NCBI GenBank assembly: GCA_015486475.1
Contig: WFRO01000443.1
Span: forward strand, 1 to 13,343
DNA length: 13,343 nt
Direction of reading: 5' to 3'
Origin: Bacteroidales bacterium
GTDB taxonomy: Bacteria; Bacteroidota; Bacteroidia; Bacteroidales; VadinHA17
Shown: in pieces, positions 1 to 7,337 of the stretch
How positions within the stretch are numbered: the stretch's first letter is position 1
Layout of the letters: the number at the start of each line of letters is the position of its first letter
The notes under the pieces: generated by a model
Told to the model about the DNA's origin: nothing
The model's input: the letters and a program-made list of their open reading frames with translations, nothing else
Database searches by the model: none
Position numbers and translations under genes: made by a program

Positions 1-1
1 C

Positions 2-136
2 TCCGTGCTCCATGCCATCCCGCCCATCGGCACGAAATTCCATGAAGCTGCTGATCTGGGCCCCCAGGGACAAAAGACAGAGGCATCCGGTCTGTATAAA
101 GGAACGCTTTATCTCTATTTTGGGGAGGTAAAATAA
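2..136 (+). CDS. 3' end of an unidentified gene (partial)
   Basis: An open frame enters from the left edge and runs for 44 codons to a TAA at 134-136. The tail ends in GTLYLYFGEVK. The first half strongly favours G or C in the third codon position, as the well-supported genes here do, which argues that it is coding. The stop lies 9 bp from the stop of the convergent UbiB-like gene, which is normal tail-to-tail packing. I do not recognise the family from this fragment, and no motif, membrane segment or signal can be assigned. Being open to the edge makes it probable but not certain. Confidence 0.55.
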   Translation, partial: SVLHAIPPIGTKFHEAADLGPQGQKTEASGLYKGTLYLYFGEVK

Positions 137-145
137 AACACGGCC

Positions 146-1837
146 CTACATCTTCCCGTGCCGCAGGATGGAGATCAGCAACCAGAAGCCCAGCAGGCCG
201 GCAGCGATGAACCCCACCACACCGATCACCGGCACATCCCGCCAGAGGGGAGGGATCCGCGATAGGGTGATCAGGGAAGAGCCGATGATGATGGCCGCCA
301 GGACGATAGCAAAGGCGATGCGGTTGCTGATGCGTTCGTGGGTGCCCAGCATGGGGCCGAGGCCTTTGTGCTCAATGTCCATCTTCAGGGTGCCGTTCTT
401 GATCTTGTCAATGATCTCCCGGATCTCAAAAGGCAGCTCTTTGGTCAGCTCCACCAACTCTTCGGAAGAGGCCAGAAGATCTTTGGCCAGCGTCCGGAAA
501 TGCAGGCGCTGACGGATCATCTTTTTGACGTACGGCTCGATCTGCCGGGCCACATTGTAGTCGGGGTCCAGCATCTCCCCGTTGCCCTGCAGCAACACCA
601 GGGCCCGGGCCAGCAAGTACAGGTCGGCCGGGATGACCAGATTGTTATCGGGGAAGAACCGGATGAGGTCATTGATCAGGGCAGCCATGTCCATCTGCTC
701 CAGTGACACATAAAAATACCGGTCGATCAGTTCGGTGACCTGCAGCTCCAGCTCTTTCCGGTTGATATTCCCGTTGGTCTCGCAGAGACGCAGGACACTC
801 CTTATGATCCGGCTGACATCCCGTGTCAGGGCGCCGGCAGCAATAGAGGTGATCAACTCCTGTGTCGAGCGGGTCAGGGTGCCCATCATCCCGAAATCCA
901 GGAAACAGATCACATTGCCCGGCAGTACAAAAATATTTCCGGGATGGGGGTCGGCATGGAAAAAGCCGAACTCAAAGATCTGCTTCAGCACCAGCTCTCC
1001 ACCCCTGCGGGCAATGATCTTCGGGTCGAGGGAATGTTCTTTAAGGAGTTCGATCTCCGAGATCTTGATCCCCTCGATAAATTCCATGGTCAGTACCTTT
1101 TTCGAACTATAGTCCCGGTAACACTCGGGTACATGGATCTCTTTATCTTTCCGGAAATAATTGCCGAACCGTTCGATGTTGGAAGCCTCCAGGAAGAAGT
1201 TCAGCTCTTTGTGAATGGACCGGTCAAACTCCTCCACGATCTTCACCAGGTTGTAGGCCCGCATTTCTTCGATGTGCTTCTCCACCATCGTGGCCAGATG
1301 GAACATGATGTCCAGGTCGGTCTCTATGGTACGTTCGATGCCCGGCCGCCGCACTTTGACAGCCACCTCCTCCCCCCCGGCAAGCGTTGCCCTGTGCACC
1401 TGGGCAATGGACGCCGCAGCTATGGGAGTTGCTTCAAAATTTTTAAAGATCTCGTCCACAGAACCTCCCAGCTCTTCTTCGATCACCCCTATGGCCTTCT
1501 CCTCAGGAAAAGGAGGGACCGTATCCTGCAGCTTCTTCAGTTCGGCGATCAGTTCCAGGGGCACCAGGTCGGGTCGTGTGCTCATGATCTGCCCGAACTT
1601 AACGAAGGTGGGGCCCAGCTCTTCCAGCGCCATACGCATACGCTCCCACCGTGAGAGGCGGGAGATCTTCTGATCCGTTTTCCGGAAGGTCACCTTCCGG
1701 CCGAGATCAAAGATCGCCTCCAGACCCGTTTGCGCCACCACATCCTCAAAACCGTACTTGATCAGTACCTGTATGATCTTGAGATAGCGGTTCGCATGTC
1801 TGTACCCTCTGCCCAACATTCCGATCCTGCGGATCAT
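146..1837 (-). CDS. ABC1/UbiB (AarF) family kinase-like membrane protein
   Basis: This 563-residue protein belongs to the ABC1/UbiB/AarF atypical kinase family, whose members support isoprenoid-quinone or lipid metabolism at membranes, probably through ATP binding or hydrolysis. The family hallmarks are visible in order: KFGQ (residues 80-83, the KxGQ motif), the alanine-rich loop AAASIAQ (140-146) in place of a glycine-rich loop, the lysine of AVKVRRP (K161), HADPHPGN (294-301, catalytic loop), and DFG (314-316, metal binding). Two hydrophobic C-terminal segments (about 506-524 and 536-558) should anchor it in the inner membrane. Length and layout match full-length bacterial members. The ATG at 1837 has no clear ribosome site. 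A second in-frame ATG at 1819 has AGGA just upstream and is a reasonable alternative. The family is certain. The substrate is not: Bacteroidota usually make menaquinone, so the name ubiB would be an over-call. Confidence 0.93.
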   Translation of the reverse strand: MIRRIGMLGRGYRHANRYLKIIQVLIKYGFEDVVAQTGLEAIFDLGRKVTFRKTDQKISRLSRWERMRMALEELGPTFVKFGQIMSTRPDLVPLELIAELKKLQDTVPPFPEEKAIGVIEEELGGSVDEIFKNFEATPIAAASIAQVHRATLAGGEEVAVKVRRPGIERTIETDLDIMFHLATMVEKHIEEMRAYNLVKIVEEFDRSIHKELNFFLEASNIERFGNYFRKDKEIHVPECYRDYSSKKVLTMEFIEGIKISEIELLKEHSLDPKIIARRGGELVLKQIFEFGFFHADPHPGNIFVLPGNVICFLDFGMMGTLTRSTQELITSIAAGALTRDVSRIIRSVLRLCETNGNINRKELELQVTELIDRYFYVSLEQMDMAALINDLIRFFPDNNLVIPADLYLLARALVLLQGNGEMLDPDYNVARQIEPYVKKMIRQRLHFRTLAKDLLASSEELVELTKELPFEIREIIDKIKNGTLKMDIEHKGLGPMLGTHERISNRIAFAIVLAAIIIGSSLITLSRIPPLWRDVPVIGVVGFIAAGLLGFWLLISILRHGKM

Positions 1838-1841
1838 CTTT

Positions 1842-1857
1842 TTTCAGTTTTTCAGTT
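1842..1857. repeat. 8-bp direct repeat in the leader of the UbiB-like gene
   Basis: TTTCAGTT occurs twice back to back. It reads AACTGAAA twice in the direction of the downstream gene and ends a few bases before its ATG. It is directly visible. No function is implied, and chance is possible in an A/T-rich leader. Confidence 0.4.
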
Positions 1858-1936
1858 ACCGGACCCTTAATTTAGTCCATGATCAGCAAAAAAGCAAAAA
1901 ACACAAAAAAACAGCCGTTTGTTCTCATCATCTTTG

Positions 1937-3688
1937 TCAAGGGGTCATCTCCACCTCTTTGCTCTCTTTCCATCCGTAACGCACCGCTTTGGCAGTGATT
2001 TTTTGATCTTCCGGATAAGCAAAGGGCCCTGTATACAACAACCACGGTCCTTCGCCGATACGGTATCCTACGGAGGCGGCCTGCTCGGGACAGGTGATGA
2101 TCACCTGTCCGCCGGCGAGCCTCACTTCGGGCGGAGGTGTGACCGGACGTTTTCCGTCAGGATAGAACTTTTTCACCATCTCATCCTCAGTGACCACACT
2201 CCAGTCGCCTATCCTGGCCAGCCACTCGTCCATGGCCAGCCGCATCCTCTCCAGTACCGCCGCATAAGCAGTGTCATTCACCAGGTTGTGCAGCTCCTGA
2301 GGATCTTTCCGCAGATCATACAACCGTTCCTCACCGGTAGGCCTGAACCACAACGTCTGCTGAGGATCCAGTTTCCCTCTGTCCAGCATGACCCACATCT
2401 CCCGCATCATCTCGATGTTATCGCGGAAAGCGATGTGTGAGCCATCCGGCACCTCAGGATACCAACTCCGGATATACTTGTACTGTGTGTCCCGGATCGC
2501 CCGCTGGCGGTAGTACACCTCGTCCATGCGGTCTTTGGCCGCATAGATGTATTGCCGGACGGAGTCGGAAAGCAGGCTGACCCCCTGCAGATAATCCGGT
2601 TTGGGAGCCCCGGCCAGATCAAGCAGTGTGGGAGCAATGTCCGTAAAACTGATCAGACGATAGTCGATATCGCCGGGATTTACGCCCGGCGGGCGGAAGG
2701 CCGGCGGCCAGTAAATGACCAGAGGCACCTTAATGCCCGAATCGGTGAGGTCCCTCTTGGCCCGTGGCAGGCAATCCCCGTGATCGGTGGTCCAGATCAC
2801 GATGGTCGAAGAGGCCAGCCCGTCCTTTTTCAGGCGCTCCAGGATATTCCCCACCACGGCATCCATGGCATTGATGTTCTGATAAAAACGCGCTATATCG
2901 GCTCTTACGGTCGGCGTATCGGGATAATAAGGGGGCAGTTGCAGTGAGGCAGGGTCTATCGTCTTCCCTTTGTATCCTATATTCCGTGACATCAGCATGG
3001 CGGGGCGAATGATCTGGATGATAAAATGCATGAGACTGTGGGGCTTGTGTCCCAGGGGCGTGAACAGGCCGGTCTCATGGGTCTCCATGAAGTTGATCAT
3101 GCCGAAAAAAGGCTGGCCGGTCCTTCTGGCGCGCCACAGGTCGCTGTTGTCCTCCGCATCCCAGATCGTGAAAGGCCCCGTTTTGGTGCGCATGTGGCTG
3201 AACTGGTAATCTTCCTTGGCAATGTTGAAAGTATAGTATCCTGCTTTTCGCATAAGCTCAGGAAAAGCTTTCACCTCCGGCGGCGGCACACAGTAATATC
3301 CTCCTTTGGGACGTGAGGCTGTACGCATGTGCTGTCCGCCCATGGAGATCTGGTTCATCCCCGTGATCAGCCCCGCCCGGCTGGGAGCACAAACACCTGC
3401 CGTGGTGAACGTGTTGGGATAACGCACCCCCGCCAATGCCAGACGGTCAATATTCGGTGTCTGCGCTATCGTGTCGCCAAAAGCGCCTACCCGCAGACTC
3501 ATATCCTCAGCCACCAGCAGGAGGATGTTGGGCCGCTCAGGCAGTTTCTCCGTCACGGCCTGGTCCGCCGGATATTTCCATGGTCTGAGTTTGAAAGCGG
3601 AATGATACATGAAAAATATCCCGCCTCCGACCAAAAGCAGGAAAACGACCAGGATCCCCAGGATCCATTTCAAGACTTTCTTCAACAT
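1937..3688 (-). CDS. Membrane-anchored type I sulfatase (SGSH-like S1 family)
   Basis: This 583-residue formylglycine-dependent sulfatase removes sulfate esters (or N-sulfate) from glycans outside the cytoplasm. Residues 8-27 are a hydrophobic segment after a Lys-rich start, with no lipobox, so an uncleaved signal anchor facing the periplasm is likely. The family core is clear: PNILLLVAED (53-62) carries the first metal ligands, CAPSR (100-104) is the maturation motif in which C100 becomes formylglycine, and TDHGD (301-305) gives the second metal pair. The first metal Asp is replaced by Glu (E61-D62), as I recall for bacterial sulfatases near the N-sulfoglucosamine sulfohydrolase branch. The LPPYYPDTPTVRADIA stretch (251-266) also resembles that branch. 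Residues about 517-581 form a small extra beta domain resembling chitobiase/hexosaminidase C-terminal modules. Activity needs an anSME maturase, which is not encoded here. It is divergent from the GH78 gene. Sulfatase identity is secure. The substrate is inferred, with a sulfated rhamnose-containing glycan favoured. Confidence 0.93.
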   Translation of the reverse strand: MLKKVLKWILGILVVFLLLVGGGIFFMYHSAFKLRPWKYPADQAVTEKLPERPNILLLVAEDMSLRVGAFGDTIAQTPNIDRLALAGVRYPNTFTTAGVCAPSRAGLITGMNQISMGGQHMRTASRPKGGYYCVPPPEVKAFPELMRKAGYYTFNIAKEDYQFSHMRTKTGPFTIWDAEDNSDLWRARRTGQPFFGMINFMETHETGLFTPLGHKPHSLMHFIIQIIRPAMLMSRNIGYKGKTIDPASLQLPPYYPDTPTVRADIARFYQNINAMDAVVGNILERLKKDGLASSTIVIWTTDHGDCLPRAKRDLTDSGIKVPLVIYWPPAFRPPGVNPGDIDYRLISFTDIAPTLLDLAGAPKPDYLQGVSLLSDSVRQYIYAAKDRMDEVYYRQRAIRDTQYKYIRSWYPEVPDGSHIAFRDNIEMMREMWVMLDRGKLDPQQTLWFRPTGEERLYDLRKDPQELHNLVNDTAYAAVLERMRLAMDEWLARIGDWSVVTEDEMVKKFYPDGKRPVTPPPEVRLAGGQVIITCPEQAASVGYRIGEGPWLLYTGPFAYPEDQKITAKAVRYGWKESKEVEMTP

Positions 3689-3708
3689 GACCTTTATCCA
3701 ATTTTTTT

Positions 3709-3716
3709 CAAAAATA
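3709..3716 (-). promoter_or_regulatory. Possible -7 element of the sulfatase promoter
   Basis: Read on the minus strand this is TATTTTTG, which fits the Bacteroidota -7 consensus TAnnTTTG. It lies about 20 bp upstream of the sulfatase ATG, which would leave a very short leader. I see no good TTTG-like -33 element at the expected distance, so this is a weak call in an A/T-rich gap. Confidence 0.28.
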
Positions 3717-3840
3717 ACGAATCATTTGATACAGATGCATAACGATCCCCCTGGATCTCCCATATCAGGTCAAAAAAACACTTTTGAAGGGAAAAGGTAC
3801 GGATCCGGCCCGGTTCTTTTCTTTTATCTGAGGAAAAGGT

Positions 3841-3848
3841 TAAATTTG
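3841..3848 (+). promoter_or_regulatory. Probable -7 promoter element of the GH78 gene
   Basis: TAAATTTG is a perfect match to the Bacteroidota -7 consensus TAnnTTTG. It would place transcription start about 30 bp before the GH78 ATG at 3885. About 20 bp upstream is a T-rich run (3817-3825) that could stand in for the -33 element, but a clean TTTG is missing. The divergent sulfatase promoter would lie in the same 196-bp gap, so shared control of both genes is possible. Confidence 0.45.
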
Positions 3849-3884
3849 ACAAAACAATAAGAGGAACCTAAACTTCCCAAGAAA

Positions 3885-6800
3885 ATGAAAAGACCTGTTC
3901 TCCTTTTTCTCCTGCTCCCGTTTTTTTTCTCCGGCTGTCATTCCCGGGCTCCCCTGACGCCCGGTGATCTGCGCTGTGAGTATGTCGTCAACCCCAACGG
4001 CATGGACGTCATACATCCACGGCTGAGCTGGGTCCTGCCTTTCACGGGCAATGACCAGAGGCAGACGGCCTGGCAGGTGATCGCCGCCACAGACACCACC
4101 CTGCTGGATCCCAAAAAAGCCGATCTGTGGAACAGCGGCAAGGTCGTTTCCGGCCAGTCGACCCAGGTGAAATATAACGGCAAAGCGCTGAGGCCACGCA
4201 TGGAGGTGTGGTGGCGGGTACGTGTCTGGGACCGGCACGGCAGGGTATCGGCCTGGAGCGCTCCCGCCCGCTGGGAGATGGGATTGATGTACCATTCCTG
4301 GCAGGCACAGTGGATAGGCTCACCCGTCCTTCCACCAGCACAACCCGGCGGACCCAATCCGGCCTATTATTTCCGCAAAGAGATCAACCTGCCCGCTTCG
4401 CCCGGAAAAGGCCGGGTGTATATCAGCGGGCTGGGTTACTATGAACTGTATATCAACGGACAAAAAGTAGGCGATCATGTGCTCTCCCCCAACCATTCCA
4501 ACTATACCTACCGGGATACCACAAAGTTTACAGGAGATTACAAAGAGGTACGTCACATGTCTTTCCGTGTTTATTATGAGACCTTTGACATCACACCCTA
4601 CCTGCACGCCGGTGCCAACACGCTGGGGGTGATCCTGGGCAACGGCTGGTATTTTCAGCATGAGAGCGAGGGGGATACACCTTATTCTTATGGCCTGCCC
4701 CGTCTGCTGGCCCGTTTCGAGATCGCCGGCGATGAGGGAGAAGATATGATCATTGTCTCCGACACCACCTGGAAGACCTCCACAGGACCCATTCTCCACA
4801 ACGGGATCTACACCGGTGAGATCTATGATGCCCGGCGGGAGATACCGGGGTGGGTTCAGCCGGGCTATGATGACAGTGCCTGGCCACAGGCCATCGTACG
4901 CACGGCTCCGCGCGGCCGTCTGCTGGGGCAGATCGCGCCGCCCGACCGCATGATACGCGAGGTAAAACCGGTTTCCCGCAAGGTGATCAACGACACCACC
5001 CTGCGTTACGACCTCGGGGAGATGATCTCCGGATGGACCCGTCTGCACGTGAAAGGACCCGCCGGCACACGCATCACCCTACGCTTCATCGAGGAGATGG
5101 GACCCCAGTACGGCCAGACCGATACCTATATCCTCAAAGGAAAAGGGACAGAGACCTGGCAACCCCGATTCACATGGCATGGATTCCGTTATGTGTTGCT
5201 CACCCACACCGCTCCCCTGGACACACTTGCCCTCACGGGTGTTGTGGTCAACACCGATGTGCCGCAGACAGGCTCTTTCACCTGCTCCAACGATCTCTTC
5301 ACCCGGCTTAACGAAAATTTCATCCGCACCCAGGAGGGCAACATGCACGGCGGCGTACCCAGCGACTGTCCGCACCGCGAACGGCGCGGCTACACCGGTG
5401 ACGGCCAGATAGCAGCCCCGGCAGCCATCTGCAATTTCGACATGTCGGCCTTTTATACCAAATGGATCGGCGACATGGCCGACGGTCAGAACAGGATAAA
5501 CGGTTTCGTCCCCTATACCGTCCCCTTCCAGAGTGGCTGGGGCGGCACTCCCTGGGGATCGGCGTACATCATCGTGCCCTGGTACATGTACCTGTATTAC
5601 GGAGACACAACCATTATACGGAAACACTGGCAGGGGATGAAGAAATACATCGGCTACCTGCAGAGCCGCCTTATCCCGCCGGGGATCGTTGATGAAGAGC
5701 TCCTGGGGGAGTGGGTGCCGCCGGATCCCACGGTGATCCCCAGGAACCTGGTCAGCACGGCTTACTTCCATCATGACCTGCAGATCATGCGCACCCTGGC
5801 AGGCGTGTTAAAGAAAGAACGGGAGGCACGGCGTTTTGACTCGCTGATGCAGGAGGTGAAAAAAGGATTCAACGAAAAATATTTCCACAAGGAGGAGATG
5901 TCTTACTCCATCGGCCGGCAGGGAGCCAATGTCTTTGCCCTGGGATACGGTCTGGTCCCGGCACAGTACATCCCGGCTGTATTCCGTACCCTCACCGACC
6001 ATGTCCTCACCACCGGGCATTTTGACACCGGCATGATGGGCACCCCCCTGTTGTTACAGGTGCTCACCCGTTACGGCCGCATGGACCTGGCCTATACCCT
6101 CATGAACCAGAAGGACTTCCCCGGCTACGGGTTGGAGATCCTGAAAGGATCGACCACCCTGTGGGAGCAGTGGGACGGCGTCAATTCCCACAGTCATCCC
6201 ATGTTCGGCAGTGTCTGCGAATGGTTCTACAGCGCCCTCGCCGGAATCAACCCCGACCCTTCGGCGCCCGGTTTCCGGCACATCATCATCCGACCCCGCC
6301 CGGTATACGGTCTCACGCATGCTGCAGCCACTTACCTCTCCCCTTACGGGCCGGTCACCTCCTCCTGGCAGACCGACAGCAGCACCTTCACCCTGGAGGT
6401 GACGGTACCGCCCAACAGCACAGCCACCGTTTATTTGCCGGCGATAAGCGAAAAGGCAGTTAGTGCCAGTGGCGAATACCAGCAGCCGGACGTGGGCATC
6501 ACCTTCGACAGTATCAGCGGCCATGAAGCGGTCTACCATCTGCTGGCAGGCAAATACAAGCTGATCTCCCACGGTATCACGCCGCTGCTGCAGCACCCCC
6601 TGCTCACGGCCCCCACCGTCTTCCCCCTGGACACCCTTCTTTTCCTGGGAGATTCGCTAACGGTCACCATGCACAGCGATCTGGACAATACCGTGATCCG
6701 CTACACCCTCGACGGTAAGATACCGGACAGCACCTCCCCCCGTTATACAGGACCGGTCACCTTCACCCGCCGCACAAAGCTGATGGCCCGGGCTTTCGGT

Positions 6801-7286
6801 CCCGACGGTACCGCCAGCCCCGTAACCCGCCACCTGTACAATTTTATCGATCCCGAAAAGAATGGTCTGCATTACAATTATTACCAGGGTCTCTGGCAGA
6901 GAGTGCCTGATTTCTCCCGCATCACTACGGCAGCACAGGGTATCCTGCATGACATTAACCTCGACGAGATCACATACAACAAGGACCGTTTCGCACTCCT
7001 CGTAACGGGTTGGATAGAGACCCCCAAAAGCGGGAATTACACTTTCTATCTTACCTCCAACGACGGCAGCCGTCTGTGGATCGACGGCAGGGAGATCATC
7101 AACAATGACGGGGGACACCCCGCCCGCGAGAAAGAAGGCCATCTCACCCTCACCGCAGGGAGACACAGGCTGCGCATCGGATATTTCCAGCTGGGCGGCG
7201 GATATTTCCTCGGACTCGACTGGAAAAAACCGGGCGCCATGAAAGAACCCGTCCCTCCGGACCTGCTGTACCATACATTAAAATAA
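3885..7286 (+). CDS. Lipoprotein alpha-L-rhamnosidase, GH78, with CHB_HEX_C-like and PA14 modules
   Basis: This 1133-residue inverting glycosidase should release terminal alpha-L-rhamnose from a glycan or glycoconjugate. A signal peptide ends in the lipobox FSGC (C18), so it is a lipoprotein in the periplasm or outer membrane. Domains in order are an N-terminal beta domain (about 25-130), a rhamnosidase N-type beta domain (about 160-345), a concanavalin-like domain (about 360-460), the (alpha/alpha)6 catalytic barrel (about 465-795), a C-terminal beta sandwich (about 797-895), a chitobiase/hexosaminidase C-like domain (about 905-988) and PA14 (about 993-1115). DCPHRERRGYTGD (494-506) carries the likely general acid E499. 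TTLWEQW (757-763) carries the likely base E761. Both are intact. Relative to the usual layout there seems to be an insert at about 205-229. The extra C-terminal modules probably bind carbohydrate. The ATG is preceded by GAGGAA about 14 bp upstream and fits the signal peptide. It is divergent from the sulfatase. Confidence 0.95.
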   Translation: MKRPVLLFLLLPFFFSGCHSRAPLTPGDLRCEYVVNPNGMDVIHPRLSWVLPFTGNDQRQTAWQVIAATDTTLLDPKKADLWNSGKVVSGQSTQVKYNGKALRPRMEVWWRVRVWDRHGRVSAWSAPARWEMGLMYHSWQAQWIGSPVLPPAQPGGPNPAYYFRKEINLPASPGKGRVYISGLGYYELYINGQKVGDHVLSPNHSNYTYRDTTKFTGDYKEVRHMSFRVYYETFDITPYLHAGANTLGVILGNGWYFQHESEGDTPYSYGLPRLLARFEIAGDEGEDMIIVSDTTWKTSTGPILHNGIYTGEIYDARREIPGWVQPGYDDSAWPQAIVRTAPRGRLLGQIAPPDRMIREVKPVSRKVINDTTLRYDLGEMISGWTRLHVKGPAGTRITLRFIEEMGPQYGQTDTYILKGKGTETWQPRFTWHGFRYVLLTHTAPLDTLALTGVVVNTDVPQTGSFTCSNDLFTRLNENFIRTQEGNMHGGVPSDCPHRERRGYTGDGQIAAPAAICNFDMSAFYTKWIGDMADGQNRINGFVPYTVPFQSGWGGTPWGSAYIIVPWYMYLYYGDTTIIRKHWQGMKKYIGYLQSRLIPPGIVDEELLGEWVPPDPTVIPRNLVSTAYFHHDLQIMRTLAGVLKKEREARRFDSLMQEVKKGFNEKYFHKEEMSYSIGRQGANVFALGYGLVPAQYIPAVFRTLTDHVLTTGHFDTGMMGTPLLLQVLTRYGRMDLAYTLMNQKDFPGYGLEILKGSTTLWEQWDGVNSHSHPMFGSVCEWFYSALAGINPDPSAPGFRHIIIRPRPVYGLTHAAATYLSPYGPVTSSWQTDSSTFTLEVTVPPNSTATVYLPAISEKAVSASGEYQQPDVGITFDSISGHEAVYHLLAGKYKLISHGITPLLQHPLLTAPTVFPLDTLLFLGDSLTVTMHSDLDNTVIRYTLDGKIPDSTSPRYTGPVTFTRRTKLMARAFGPDGTASPVTRHLYNFIDPEKNGLHYNYYQGLWQRVPDFSRITTAAQGILHDINLDEITYNKDRFALLVTGWIETPKSGNYTFYLTSNDGSRLWIDGREIINNDGGHPAREKEGHLTLTAGRHRLRIGYFQLGGGYFLGLDWKKPGAMKEPVPPDLLYHTLK

Positions 7287-7295
7287 TTCAGGAAA

Positions 7296-7315
7296 GGGCA
7301 CTCCATATTGTGCCC
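7296..7315. terminator. Hairpin between convergent genes, possible terminator
   Basis: GGGCAC and GTGCCC form a perfect 6-bp stem with an 8-base loop in the 51-bp gap between the converging GH78 and T9SS-protein genes. The position suits a shared terminator. On the minus strand the stem is followed by only TTT and on the plus strand by no T run, so it is a weak intrinsic terminator at best. Confidence 0.4.
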
Positions 7316-7337
7316 CATGCGGGTAAATGACCAGGAG

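Noticed and set aside
944..1654. 236-codon plus-strand frame inside the UbiB-like gene
   Set aside because: It is antisense to a gene with intact kinase motifs and is explained by high GC and codon bias. No domain is recognisable.
1861..1878. Terminator hairpin after the sulfatase gene (GGAC...GTCC)
   Set aside because: The stem has only four pairs. The nearby A-runs could give a U tract on the minus strand, but no convincing stem precedes it.
4320..5048. 242-codon minus-strand frame inside the GH78 gene
   Set aside because: It is antisense to well-conserved rhamnosidase sequence, has no signal or motif, and its composition is typical of a shadow frame.
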